64,000 nucleotides of DNA from Azophilus sp965247035 (GCA_965247035.1 CBDFGJ010000001.1:248001-312000), one strand, 5' to 3'. Shown: positions 34,224 through 43,663, counted from the first letter of the stretch. Notes: generated from the letters alone by a model not told the origin. Translations and numbers: made by a program.

Positions 34224-35657
34224 TTATTTTCTCGCGTCGTCAATTGAAAATTCCTGTTGTTTATTTTCTGCCCACTGGTACCGAACCGGACGGTTGAGTT
34301 TGTTAACCTTTCCTTCTTTAACCGCTTGCTTTAGCCAGGCTGTTAACTGGTTTTTGTGTAAATCTGTTGCGGTCATTAACCCATCAATACCAAGTGCCTG
34401 CTGCTGGCAGAGGGGTTGTATTTTTTTAAGAAAAAAGACATAAAAACTCTCGTCTTGCAGCTTTCTTGGCCCTTCCTGTTCAACCAATTCATCTTTTGGT
34501 AAGACCTTCTCAGCGCCGGTAGATGTTTCGGTGCCTTTTTCTTCACTATTTTGTTCCGCATTTTCTGGCTCTTCGGCCTTTAGAGTGCTTGGCTCAGTTT
34601 CAACCAACGTCTCCTCTGGTTGATAATCTGATACTGGCTCTCTAGTCGAGAGGTTCTGAGAAAGCGGGGAAGCTGTTGCTTCTTCCGGTTGGCTACACAA
34701 ACCTGTCACTTCCCGTGCTGGATTTGATGGAAGATCTATAAGCAAGCCATCCACAGTAAAATCATCAATGGATTGGGATAACCAGCGAGCACCTTTCGCA
34801 ACCAGCTGAGCATTACCTGCTTCCAAATCCTGGGTTTCTTTTACCCACAGCGGTACCCATTGTTCGTTGATGTTCTCAATTGCCCCATTCCAGGTGCCGC
34901 CTTTGGTACCGGAATGCACGGCAACAGCTGCCTTGGAAAGGCAATAGATGTATTTGTTACGCTGCATGGCGTTACCCGGACTAAACCCGGCTTCGGGGTA
35001 GAAGGGTGAGACCAACACCAGGTTGTTGTTCATAATATGTTGTCGATATTTACGACTGCTACTGGCCTTTAACAAGCTATCGGCCATTACGCCAATTACC
35101 GTGCCTTCAATCTCCAGGGCGCCTAGCATGGCCGCTTCATCCACTCCACGGGCACCACCGGAGACGATTGAAAATGCACCTTTTGCTGTTTTTATCCCAA
35201 GGTTGCGACTAAATGTCAGGTCGGCCTCACTGGTATTACGGGAACCAATAACGGCAATACCATCTTGATTGAGAATACTGCGATTACCACAACCGAAGAA
35301 TATCGGAGGCGATTTATTTTTGAGGCGCTTTTTCAAGCGCTGGGGATAGTCTGGGTCCGAGCGGGTAATAATCCACAGGCCTGCTCGACTCCATTTTTCA
35401 ACAACCAGAGCCATGGCTGGGCCGCGATTCATTAACTGTTCTAAGCGATCAAGTGACATTTTGCTATCGCTCCAACCAACCAACAACTCGGCGATTTTTC
35501 CCGTTAACAGACTTTCCGGCCGAAGCCCCTTATCTTTCAGCCAGAGTGCAAATTTCCCCCATTCTTTGTTGGTCAGTGGGCGAACTGCTGTATCGCTGGC
35601 CTTGTTAAAATAGGCCGTTAGCAGCAGTACGGCCTGAGTATGGACTGATAAACTCAT
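34224..35657 (-). CDS. DprA/Smf-like Rossmann protein of a defence-type module
   Basis: The protein has 477 residues. The DprA core (about 105-280) has AVIGSRNTSEADLTFSRNLG, IVSGGARGVDEAAMLGALE and GTKGGTWNGAIENI. An acidic low-complexity linker (about 320-400, rich in E, S and T) leads to a C-terminal winged-helix-like end (DLHKNQLTAWLKQAVKEGKV). DprA normally loads RecA on ssDNA during transformation. This form, fused to a long acidic tail and paired with a RecQ-phosphoribosyltransferase, resembles the DprA-family partners of phosphoribosyltransferases in phage-defence/toxin modules such as ShosTA. The ATG abuts the recQ stop. The DNA is clearly AT-richer than the flanking trp genes. Confidence 0.85.
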   Translation of the reverse strand: MSLSVHTQAVLLLTAYFNKASDTAVRPLTNKEWGKFALWLKDKGLRPESLLTGKIAELLVGWSDSKMSLDRLEQLMNRGPAMALVVEKWSRAGLWIITRSDPDYPQRLKKRLKNKSPPIFFGCGNRSILNQDGIAVIGSRNTSEADLTFSRNLGIKTAKGAFSIVSGGARGVDEAAMLGALEIEGTVIGVMADSLLKASSSRKYRQHIMNNNLVLVSPFYPEAGFSPGNAMQRNKYIYCLSKAAVAVHSGTKGGTWNGAIENINEQWVPLWVKETQDLEAGNAQLVAKGARWLSQSIDDFTVDGLLIDLPSNPAREVTGLCSQPEEATASPLSQNLSTREPVSDYQPEETLVETEPSTLKAEEPENAEQNSEEKGTETSTGAEKVLPKDELVEQEGPRKLQDESFYVFFLKKIQPLCQQQALGIDGLMTATDLHKNQLTAWLKQAVKEGKVNKLNRPVRYQWAENKQQEFSIDDARK

Positions 35658-37754
35658 CTAATCACCTGTACTGGTTGAGGCTAGGGCGACTGGGTAAACA
35701 GCCTCACATCCCTGTTGGCATAATAATGCCGCTAAGACGGTTACCGTCCAGCCTGAGTCAATAACGTCATCCACCAGTAACACCGGGCCAGCAGGAAGCT
35801 GCTCGGCCACGGCGAAGGCCCCATCGAGGTTACGGCACTGGTGGTAACGGTTTTGCTGAAACTTCTGCTGTTCGTTGTCGAGCGTTTTGGTAATAACGGC
35901 AACAAAGGGTAGACCCAGTTTGGCAGCAAGGCGCTGGGCGAAGTCTGGCACTAATGCTGGATGATTCAGTGAGGGTACGCAGGTTACCCACTGTGGTGCA
36001 GGGTTTGGCTGCCATCTTTGTGTGATCATTTCTGCGGTAGCATTAACAAGTTCTTGCCGGAAGCTGTCCGCATGTTTATCGTGCTCAACCAGACCGCCCC
36101 AACCAGCATCGCCCCAGCGACTAAGGATTCTGCCGTCTGACGCTTGCAGGTGTGCGGGCAAGTTGCCGCGAAAACCGTAGATCGGAAAGGCATCGGCCGC
36201 CACCTGTATTTTGTGTTTGAACACAAATGCCGAGTGTTTCAGGTGCTGGACGGCTGCTATACCTACTGTTCGGTCAATATCCCGGCTGAAGATTGGACTG
36301 CCTAGGCAATTTGCACACTTACCACAGGGCTCTGAGGCCGGGTCATCCAGTGCACTACGAAGGTATTCCATGAGGCAACCTGTGGTATTTATGTAGTCCT
36401 GCACTTCGACCCATTCCTGTTCGCGCTGGCCAGAGAGACGGGCTATACGCTCATGATCCATCTGAAAATGAACCGGCGTACGATGCCACCTGGGGCCATC
36501 TTTAATCACAGGGGCCGGGTTTTCTACGCTCAGAAATTTAAGCACCTTGTCGATTTGACCCTTACGGAGATTTAGGTATTCTTGCAGCTTTACGATGGAT
36601 AGCCCGTCCGAATTTCCCAGCGTCGCTAACATGGCATTGACCTGTTCTTCCTTGGGAAAGGCGGAACATCGAAAAAACTCATGAATCTGCTCATCTTCAT
36701 GCCCGGCTAATAGCACACCATTGGATTGTTCTATGCCACGCCCTGCACGACCCACTTGCTGGTAATAGGCGACGATGGAACCTGGTGCCTGATAGTGAAT
36801 AACAAAGCCTAAATCGGGTTTGTCATAACCCATACCTAATGCCGTAGTGGCTACCAATACCTTGATATTGTTATTGAGTAAACGCTCCTCCAAATTCTGC
36901 CGGTATGCATCGGAGTTGGCAAAACCTTCGCACTCTACACCGCTGTAATAGGCTGCTGCATCTATATCCTGGGATTGCAGCCATGAAGTCACCTGCTTCG
37001 CATCGCGTTTAGTCAGTACGTAGACAATACCGGCCAAATCCAGCTTAGGAATATTGATGGATAGCCAGGCTAATCGACTAGCCTGATCAGGCAATGTGAT
37101 GTTTTGCAGGGTAAGACTTTCACGTACCAACGGGCCACGTAAAACATCCATATCACCTAGCTGCCCGATAACATCTTCTATTACGCGGTTGTTGGCAGTT
37201 GCCGTTGTGCCCAGTACTGGCATATTTGGCGGCATCTGCTTTAGGATATTCAAAAGCCTGCGGTAATCCGGCCTGAAGTCATGCCCCCAATCAGAAATAC
37301 AGTGCGCCTCATCCACGACCAACAAACCAATCTTGTCAGCGATGGGTAACAGCACTTCATTTATAAAGTCTTCATTTGCCAGGCGCTCCGGAGAAATGAG
37401 CAAACAATCAACTTGATCAGCCTGGACTTGATGTCTTAATGCGGGCCATTCATCACGGTTAGTAGAATTGAGTGTAATGGCTCCTATACCCAAGTTGTTG
37501 GCTGCATCGATCTGGTTTCGCATCAAGGCCAGTAAAGGCGACACAATAATGGTTGGCCCAAAACCACGGTCTCTAAGCAACCGAGTACCAATAAAATACA
37601 CCGCACTCTTTCCCCAGCCGGTTCGCTGTACCAAGAGAAGCTTTTTCCGCTCGTTGACCAGCGCGTTTATTGCCTCCCATTGGCCCTCTCGAAATACAGC
37701 ATCGGGATTATTGAGTGCCCTCTGTAGCAAGGCTTCCGCGTCTTGTTTGCTCAT
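35658..37754 (-). CDS. RecQ-family helicase fused to a C-terminal phosphoribosyltransferase domain
   Basis: The protein has 698 residues. Helicase motifs are Walker A RTGWGKS (44-50), DEAH (148-151) followed by CISDWGHDFRPDYR, TTATANNRV, and motif VI QQVGRAGRG. A zinc-binding RecQ C-terminal cluster (PCGKCANC) is present near residue 477. The last ~150 residues form a ComF-like phosphoribosyltransferase with the PRPP loop VLLVDDVIDSGWT near residue 658. RecQ unwinds DNA 3'-5'; PRTases transfer phosphoribose. The fusion, with DprA next to it, is a known defence-island type gene pair; the biochemical output is unknown. It is the first gene of the insert in the trp operon. Confidence 0.9.
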   Translation of the reverse strand: MSKQDAEALLQRALNNPDAVFREGQWEAINALVNERKKLLLVQRTGWGKSAVYFIGTRLLRDRGFGPTIIVSPLLALMRNQIDAANNLGIGAITLNSTNRDEWPALRHQVQADQVDCLLISPERLANEDFINEVLLPIADKIGLLVVDEAHCISDWGHDFRPDYRRLLNILKQMPPNMPVLGTTATANNRVIEDVIGQLGDMDVLRGPLVRESLTLQNITLPDQASRLAWLSINIPKLDLAGIVYVLTKRDAKQVTSWLQSQDIDAAAYYSGVECEGFANSDAYRQNLEERLLNNNIKVLVATTALGMGYDKPDLGFVIHYQAPGSIVAYYQQVGRAGRGIEQSNGVLLAGHEDEQIHEFFRCSAFPKEEQVNAMLATLGNSDGLSIVKLQEYLNLRKGQIDKVLKFLSVENPAPVIKDGPRWHRTPVHFQMDHERIARLSGQREQEWVEVQDYINTTGCLMEYLRSALDDPASEPCGKCANCLGSPIFSRDIDRTVGIAAVQHLKHSAFVFKHKIQVAADAFPIYGFRGNLPAHLQASDGRILSRWGDAGWGGLVEHDKHADSFRQELVNATAEMITQRWQPNPAPQWVTCVPSLNHPALVPDFAQRLAAKLGLPFVAVITKTLDNEQQKFQQNRYHQCRNLDGAFAVAEQLPAGPVLLVDDVIDSGWTVTVLAALLCQQGCEAVYPVALASTSTGD

Positions 37755-38020
37755 GGCTGCACTTGCTTTCCTTGCTTGATAGCGTCCATTAATGAAGGCT
37801 CAACGCTTACGGTCGAGCCGGTGACGGGCTTCTAGTTCAACCTTGGTCGAGCCGAGGTTCTCGCTTCGCGCCTTGCCTCCGGTTCGCTAAATTCAGCATG
37901 TTTTTCTTTTGCTTTTCAATCAGTTGAAAAAACAGATCACACAAAAGAGATCTGCTGTACCGACTTTGACCATGCCGGAATGATCGTTCAACAGCGGCTA
38001 GTCCGCAAGTCTGGGCCAGG

Positions 38021-38611
38021 CTACAGATTCAGGAAGTTACGCAGCAGTTCGCGCCCCTGTTCAGTAAAAATCGATTCTGGATGAAATTGCACCCCTTCAA
38101 TGGGATATTGGCGATGGCGGCAACCCATTATTTCCTTCAGCGGGCTCGCTTTGCCGCCATCGCGCGAGGTCCAGGCGGTCACTTCCAGACAGGCGGGGAA
38201 AGACCGCTGCGCCGCCACCACCAAGGAGTGGTAGCGCACGGCTTCAAGGGGATTGAGCAAGCTGTTGAAAATGCCCTTCCCATTATGGTGAATCATCGAG
38301 GTCTTGCCATGCATCACCTCGGCGGCACGAATCACCTCGCCCCCGAACGCTTGGCCAATGCACTGATGCCCAAGGCAGATGCCGAGCAGGGGAATGCGCG
38401 GCCCGAACCTGCGCACGACATCGATGCAGATGCCGGCTTCATCCGGTGTGCAGGGACCCGGTGAAAGAACGATCTGGCTAGGGCCAAGAACATCGATTTC
38501 GGTTAGGGTGATTGCATCGTTCCGGTGGACGGCCACCTCGGCGCCAAGCTCGCCGAGGTACTGAACCACGTTGTAGGTGAAGGAATCGTAGTTGTCGATC
38601 AACAGCAGCAT
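38021..38611 (-). CDS. trpG: Anthranilate synthase component II (glutamine amidotransferase)
   Basis: This 196-residue class I amidotransferase has the catalytic Cys in LLGICLGHQCIGQAFGG (near residue 79) and His-Glu in VQFHPESIFT near the C-terminus. It starts MLLLIDNYDSFTYNVVQYL, the invariant opening. It supplies ammonia to TrpE and may also serve aminodeoxychorismate synthase. It lies 19 bases downstream of trpE. Its 3' end is now next to the foreign insert; the 266-bp stretch 37755-38020 before the recQ gene holds no recognisable gene. Confidence 0.96.
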   Translation of the reverse strand: MLLLIDNYDSFTYNVVQYLGELGAEVAVHRNDAITLTEIDVLGPSQIVLSPGPCTPDEAGICIDVVRRFGPRIPLLGICLGHQCIGQAFGGEVIRAAEVMHGKTSMIHHNGKGIFNSLLNPLEAVRYHSLVVAAQRSFPACLEVTAWTSRDGGKASPLKEIMGCRHRQYPIEGVQFHPESIFTEQGRELLRNFLNL

Positions 38612-38630
38612 GGCAAAGTATGGGGATGGC

Positions 38631-40121
38631 TTAGGTTGGTTCCAGCGCCGTCAGCCCGGACTCGGCCAAAGCCGCCGCTTTGAAGAGGGCGCGGCCCTTG
38701 TTCATGCTCTCCTTCCATTCCAAGCGTGGTGAGGACTCAGCCACGATGCCGCCGCCGGCCTCAATGTACAGCGTGCCGTCCTTGACCACCGCTGTGCGGA
38801 TGGCGATGGCGGTGTCCATGTTGCCGTTCCAGCCGAGATAGCCCACAGCGCCACCGTAGATGCCCCGCTTCACCGGCTCTAGCTCATCAATGATCTGCAT
38901 AGCGCGGATCTTTGGCGCACCGGATAGGGTGCCCGCGGGCAAGGTTGCCCGCAGCACGTCCATGGCTGTCTTTCCGGCCTGAAGGCGGCCAATGACGTTG
39001 CTCGAAATGTGCATGACGTGGGAGTACCGCTCCACCTGAAACTTCTCAGTCACTTCAACCGAGCCGATCTCAGCCACGCGACCCACGTCGTTGCGGCCAA
39101 GATCGACCAGCATCAAGTGCTCCGCGATTTCCTTTGGATCGCTCAGCAACTCCTGCTCTAGGGCTAGGTCCTCCTCCGGCGTACGGCCGCGGCGCCTAGT
39201 GCCGGCCAATGGCCGATTGATGATGATGCCATCCTCCACCCGCGCCAGGATCTCCGGCGAGGAGCTGACGATTTGGAATGCATCCAAGTCCATGAAGTAC
39301 ATGTAAGGAGAGGGGTTCAAATGGCGCAAAGCCCGGTACAGGTTGATGGGCTTTGCGCCGAATGGTGTGGACAGGCGCTGGGCGAGCACCACCTGCATCA
39401 CATCCCCCGCTTTTGTGTATTCGCGAATTTTGTCAACCGCCGCCATGAACGGCATCTGACCGAATTCGGAGACGAAATCGCTTTCCAGAATGGGCTGGTT
39501 GGCGCTGGACTCCGTAATGGGGGGCACCTTGGCGGAGAGCTTTCCGGTCCTAGCCTGAAGCTCGTTGAGAGTGCGCTCAAAAACGCCCGGTTCATTTGGG
39601 TCCACCAGACTGATCAGTTGCATGGATGCCTTTAGATTGTCGAACACGACTATGTCCTCGGACACCATCAGCAGGATGTCCGGCGTGCCCACGGGATCCG
39701 GCGGTGTACTCATTGCGAGCTGTTTTTCGACGTAGCGAACGCAGTCATAACCGAAATAGCCGACAAGGCCGCCGTGAAATCTTGGCAGCCCCGGCGCCGG
39801 CGCCACCTTGAAGCGGGCCTGAAAGTCCTCAATGAAGGCGAGCGGGTCGGCAACTTCCTCATCCTGCGCCACTGCACGGTTGGTCAACACCTGAACGCGA
39901 TGGCCAAACACCTTGATGATGGTGCGTGCGGGCAGGCCGATGATGGAGTAGCGCCCCCAGGCTTCCCCGCCTTGGGCGGATTCCAGCAAGTAGGACCAAG
40001 GTCCCTGAGCGAGTTTCAGGTAAACGGAGAGAGGCGTGTCGAGATCGGCGAGGATCTCCAGCGCTACTGGCACCCGGTTGTAGCCTTGTGCGCCCAAATT
40101 AGCCAGATCGTCGGCGTTCAT
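38631..40121 (-). CDS. trpE: Anthranilate synthase component I
   Basis: The protein has 496 residues. The tryptophan feedback motif LLES is near residue 45 (SYLLESAQGG). The C-terminal chorismate-binding domain has SPEILARVED, NRPLAGTRRRGRT, HLMLVDLGRNDVGRV and ATLPAGTLSGAPKIRAMQII. It makes anthranilate from chorismate with TrpG. The start is MNADDLANLG, with GGAGGGATC a few bases ahead on the coding strand. It follows gph after a 244-bp gap carrying an inverted repeat. Confidence 0.97.
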   Translation of the reverse strand: MNADDLANLGAQGYNRVPVALEILADLDTPLSVYLKLAQGPWSYLLESAQGGEAWGRYSIIGLPARTIIKVFGHRVQVLTNRAVAQDEEVADPLAFIEDFQARFKVAPAPGLPRFHGGLVGYFGYDCVRYVEKQLAMSTPPDPVGTPDILLMVSEDIVVFDNLKASMQLISLVDPNEPGVFERTLNELQARTGKLSAKVPPITESSANQPILESDFVSEFGQMPFMAAVDKIREYTKAGDVMQVVLAQRLSTPFGAKPINLYRALRHLNPSPYMYFMDLDAFQIVSSSPEILARVEDGIIINRPLAGTRRRGRTPEEDLALEQELLSDPKEIAEHLMLVDLGRNDVGRVAEIGSVEVTEKFQVERYSHVMHISSNVIGRLQAGKTAMDVLRATLPAGTLSGAPKIRAMQIIDELEPVKRGIYGGAVGYLGWNGNMDTAIAIRTAVVKDGTLYIEAGGGIVAESSPRLEWKESMNKGRALFKAAALAESGLTALEPT

Positions 40122-40302
40122 GGAGGGATCTCTTGGGGACGGAGTGAGTGGCCCGGTCGGCGAGCCGGGGTCGAAGCGGAGCCTATTGGCGTGAGCCTCG
40201 CCAACGAAATCTGGTTCCGTATCCTGTTCTCATTCCAACAGGCTCCATCAAGCCATTCCGGTTGGTGAACGCCTCGGCCGATTATCGGGCGGGTGCGGAT
40301 AG

Positions 40303-40325
40303 TGCGGATTTTAGGCCAATCCGCA
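40303..40325. repeat. Inverted repeat in the gph-trpE gap
   Basis: TGCGGATT-(7 nt)-AATCCGCA is a perfect 8-bp inverted repeat about 180 bp upstream of trpE. It is flanked by two diverged direct repeats of GTGAACGCC...ATCGGGCGG. There is no following T-run in either direction, so it is not a clear terminator. An operator or a decayed leader structure is possible. Confidence 0.4.
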
Positions 40326-40365
40326 TTCTGGTCGTGAACGCCCTAGTCGATCATCGGGCGGCAGG

Positions 40366-41049
40366 TTAAAGCAGGTCGCTGAAAGATTCAATCACGGCAT
40401 CGGCCGCCAAATCCGCCGCCGCCACGCCTTGACGATAGCCATAGGCCACGCAGACCACCGCGCATCCAGCCGCCCGGGCGCAACCCACATCGGCTAGGGA
40501 GTCGCCGACGAAGAGCGTGTCTTGTGGCCTCAGCTCCAAGCTGGCGCAGGCTGCCAAGGCCGGTTCGGCGGCTGGCTTGGGGCGGGCGGCGGTGTCGCCG
40601 CCGACCACCGCAGCAAAGTAGCCCGCCATGCCAATCTCATGCAACAGCTCATCCGCTAGTTCCGCCCGCTTGTTGGTCACCACAGCCAGTTTCGCGCCCC
40701 GCGCCAGCAGAGCTTGCAGCGTGTTCTCCACTGAGGGATAGGGGGCGCTCAGTTCGGCTATGTTGTTGCGATAGCATTCCAGGAAGCTGGCCAGCATGGC
40801 CTCGGCGGCATCTGTTGAAGCGTTTTGGTGGGCCAGAGCCCGCTGCAAAGCAACTGCCGCGCCTTGACCAACCCAATCCCGCGCCCGCGCCAACTGCACC
40901 GGCCCATGACCAAATTCGCTGAGTGCGTGATTGAGTGCGACCGTTAGATCCGGCGCGGTGTCGACCAGGGTGCCGTCGAGGTCAAACAGGTAGCCAGGGT
41001 AGGGGGGGATTCGGCCCGCCACCGGCTTGGGCGCACCGGCAGCGTTCAA
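40366..41049 (-). CDS. gph: Phosphoglycolate phosphatase
   Basis: This 227-residue HAD hydrolase has motif I YLFDLDGTLVDTAPDL (near residue 21), motif II VTNKR and motif III/IV FVGDSLADVGCARAAG. It dephosphorylates 2-phosphoglycolate formed during DNA repair or by rubisco. It overlaps the rpe stop by 4 bases, giving the common rpe-gph pair upstream of trpE in gammaproteobacteria. A proline-rich N-terminal extension of about 17 residues precedes the core. Confidence 0.94.
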   Translation of the reverse strand: MNAAGAPKPVAGRIPPYPGYLFDLDGTLVDTAPDLTVALNHALSEFGHGPVQLARARDWVGQGAAVALQRALAHQNASTDAAEAMLASFLECYRNNIAELSAPYPSVENTLQALLARGAKLAVVTNKRAELADELLHEIGMAGYFAAVVGGDTAARPKPAAEPALAACASLELRPQDTLFVGDSLADVGCARAAGCAVVCVAYGYRQGVAAADLAADAVIESFSDLL

Positions 41050-41720
41050 GGCCCCACCGCGGCGGCCGCCGCCTGGCGCATGGCGGTGATGGTGGTCTTG
41101 TACTCGTTGGCGCCGAAGATGGCGCTGCCGGCGACAAAGGTATCGGCCCCGGCGGCGGCGGCGGCGGCGATGTTGTCCGCCTTGACGCCGCCATCCACCT
41201 CAAGGCGAATGGGGAAACCGAAGGCGTTGATGCGGGCTCGCGCCGCCTCCAGCTTAGCTAGGCTGGAGGGAATGAAGGCTTGGCCGCCGAAGCCCGGGTT
41301 GACCGACATGATGAGCACAAGATCAAGAAGGTCAGCCACTTGGTCTAGAACATCCAATGGCGTTGCCGGGTTGAACGCCAAGCCGGCGCGTGCGCCGCCG
41401 TCCCGAATGAGGGACAGCGTGCGGTGTAGGTGCTCGGTGCTTTCCGGGTGTACGCTGATGAGGTTTGCCCCAGCGGCGAGGAAATCCTCAATGAGCTGGT
41501 CGGCCGGCTTCACCATGAGATGAACGTCGAAGAAGCTGTTGAAACCGGCTTTTCGCAACGACTTGAGCACCAGCGGTCCAACGCTTAAATTAGGCACGTA
41601 GTGGTTGTCCATCACATCGAAGTGGATGATGTCGGCCCCGGCTTCAAGCACCGCGTTGATTTCCTCGCCGAGCCGGGAGAAGTCCGCCGCCAGGATGGAA
41701 GGCGCTATCCAGTGCTCCAT
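41046..41720 (-). CDS. rpe: Ribulose-phosphate 3-epimerase
   Basis: This 224-residue TIM barrel has IAPSILAADFSRLGEE at the start, HFDVMDNHYVPNLSVG and SVNPGFGGQAFIPSSL (phosphate-binding), and the metal ligands H and D in IIHFDVMD. It interconverts ribulose-5-phosphate and xylulose-5-phosphate in the pentose phosphate pathway. Translational coupling to gph is likely, as they overlap by 4 bases. The 289 bp upstream (41721-42009) contains no gene. Confidence 0.97.
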   Translation of the reverse strand: MEHWIAPSILAADFSRLGEEINAVLEAGADIIHFDVMDNHYVPNLSVGPLVLKSLRKAGFNSFFDVHLMVKPADQLIEDFLAAGANLISVHPESTEHLHRTLSLIRDGGARAGLAFNPATPLDVLDQVADLLDLVLIMSVNPGFGGQAFIPSSLAKLEAARARINAFGFPIRLEVDGGVKADNIAAAAAAGADTFVAGSAIFGANEYKTTITAMRQAAAAAVGP

Positions 41721-42009
41721 AGGTCTCCGTTAAAGCTGTGGCAATGCATTAGGGTGCTCGAAAATCCGCGGGATTGAAGGCGCGCCGCTGGCTTGGGGGC
41801 TTCGTTGCGCCTCTTCGCGCTAGAACAAGTTTGCGCTTGTTGCACGCAGTTGATTTGCCCAGCTTGAACGCCCACTTGACGGCCTATTGTAGCAGTGGCG
41901 GGGCTCCTAGCCCGCAGGTTGCGCCAAGCCGCTTGCCGGACGAAGAAAAATCATCTTGCTGCAATAGATTGACCGCACTTTGGAAGACTGCCTTGCAGTC
42001 GAGCGAGCC

Positions 42010-42681
42010 TCAGCTTGGTGGTTCAAGCAAGCGATGGCGCAAATCCTGAAGTTGCTCGGCGGCCCCGATGTCCGTCCAAAATCCGGGCCAGACCTGAGCG
42101 GTGACGGCACCGGCGGCGACGGCCTTGAAGTAGAGGCCGCTCAAGGAAAAGGGCTCCGGCCTTGAGTCCGCCAGAAGTTCAGGGTGCAGCAAGGCTAAAC
42201 CGCAGAAGACGTAGGAATCGCCTCGCCCGCAAACCCGTTCGCCATTCCACTCGAAATCTCCCAAGTCCCGGAACGCTGGCGTCGGCGTCAACAGCATGTG
42301 GACCAAAGCGCCGGCGGTCAGCGCTAGCGGGAACTGACTGAACGGAAAGTTCGTGTAGATATCCCCGTTCAGCAGCCAGAAAGGCTCATCGCCCAGCAGG
42401 GGCAGCGCTTTGACGACGCCGCCTCCGGTCTCAAGCAGCACCGGCTCCCGGCTGTAGGCCACCGCTACGCCATGCGCCCTTCCATCCCCTAGGTAGGCTT
42501 CGATTTGCTCGCCTAGATGGTGCAGATTGATCACCACCTCGCGTATGCCGGCCTCGGCAAGCCAGCGCAATTGGTGGCCGATCAGCGGTGTTCCGGCCAA
42601 CTTGAGCATTGGTTTCGGCGTATGGTGCGTCAACGGCGCCAGCCGGGTTCCACGCCCCGCCGCCAGGATCATGGCCTTCAA
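42010..42681 (-). CDS. murU: N-acetylmuramate alpha-1-phosphate uridylyltransferase
   Basis: This 223-residue nucleotidyltransferase opens MKAMILAAGRGTRLAPLTHHTPKP, the sugar-nucleotide G-X-G-T-R signature. It has the metal-binding NGDIYTNFPF near residue 105. MurU makes UDP-MurNAc in the peptidoglycan-recycling shortcut that bypasses fosfomycin-sensitive MurA. It overlaps amgK by 4 bases, and the amgK-murU pair sits divergent to lptD as in Pseudomonas. Confidence 0.92.
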   Translation of the reverse strand: MKAMILAAGRGTRLAPLTHHTPKPMLKLAGTPLIGHQLRWLAEAGIREVVINLHHLGEQIEAYLGDGRAHGVAVAYSREPVLLETGGGVVKALPLLGDEPFWLLNGDIYTNFPFSQFPLALTAGALVHMLLTPTPAFRDLGDFEWNGERVCGRGDSYVFCGLALLHPELLADSRPEPFSLSGLYFKAVAAGAVTAQVWPGFWTDIGAAEQLQDLRHRLLEPPS

Positions 42682-43640
42682 GGCGCACCTTTGATGGCGC
42701 TGCCGGCCTTTGCGGCCAACTGCCCAAGATAGGCGCTTAGCCTCCGGCTTGGCAGGTGCTTGACGGCGATGCGCTGCATATCCTCAAGCACCGGGCCAAT
42801 ATAGGCCAAGTGCGTGATCTTGCCGTCCCGCCGCCATAGGCGGGAGAAAATGCCCACAGCCTTGAATTGACGTTGCAGGGCGGTCAGGTCCAGCATCCTA
42901 GGAAGCGTCTTGACCTCAAAATCAAGTCGAGTTTGGTTTTGATAGCGGGCTAGCCAGTGTTGCCGCTCTGGCTCATCGAAATGGTAGTAGCAGTCCCACA
43001 GCAGGCAGGCGAGATCATAGGTGCAGGGGCCGACCAGCGCATCCTGAAAATCGACGATGCCAAAGCTGCCCTGCCGGTTCAGCAGCAGGTTGCGGCAATG
43101 GTAGTCGCGGTGAATGAGACAGCGGGGTTGGCGCAGGATGTTGTCGATGAGCGTCTCGAACACGGAGGTCAAGGTAGAGGAAGGAGACTCGTCGAGCAGG
43201 CCGCCGAGAAACCAATCAACGAAGATGTTGAGCTCGTCGCGAAAACGGCTTTCCTCGTACGGCGGGACCGCCCTCGCTTCAATTTCCTGTATGCGCACGA
43301 GCTGGTCGATGGCGAGCGTCAAGGCGCGCTCCCGGTCGGGTCCGGCGTAGGCCTGCTCCAGCTGTCTGTCGCCTAAATCAGTCAATAGAAACCAGCCGGC
43401 GTTGGTGTCCATGGCGATGATCTCCGGCACCGGTACGCCGGCTTGGCTGAACAGCCGCTGCATGGCGATGAAATCGCCGTTGCGCTCCTCGCTTGGCGGT
43501 GAGTTCATGACGACGAAGGTGGAATCTCGGCACCAGATGCGGTGAAAGCGCCGGTGGCTGGCCTCTACGGGCAGTGGCGCTTGCCGGCGCACAGACGCCC
43601 CGACTGCTGACGCCGCCCACTCGCGAAGCATTGCTTCCAT
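42678..43640 (-). CDS. amgK: N-acetylmuramate/N-acetylglucosamine anomeric kinase
   Basis: This 320-residue protein is of the aminoglycoside-phosphotransferase (APH) kinase fold. The catalytic HRDYHCRNLLL lies near residue 195 and the metal-binding DFQDALVGPCTYDL follows. Context next to murU identifies AmgK, which phosphorylates MurNAc at C1 during cell-wall recycling. Its ATG is only 23 bp from the divergent lptD start, so both promoters overlap the opposite gene's 5' region or lie within it. Confidence 0.9.
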   Translation of the reverse strand: MEAMLREWAASAVGASVRRQAPLPVEASHRRFHRIWCRDSTFVVMNSPPSEERNGDFIAMQRLFSQAGVPVPEIIAMDTNAGWFLLTDLGDRQLEQAYAGPDRERALTLAIDQLVRIQEIEARAVPPYEESRFRDELNIFVDWFLGGLLDESPSSTLTSVFETLIDNILRQPRCLIHRDYHCRNLLLNRQGSFGIVDFQDALVGPCTYDLACLLWDCYYHFDEPERQHWLARYQNQTRLDFEVKTLPRMLDLTALQRQFKAVGIFSRLWRRDGKITHLAYIGPVLEDMQRIAVKHLPSRRLSAYLGQLAAKAGSAIKGAP

Positions 43641-43663
43641 GGCTGAATGTTATCATTGCGACC

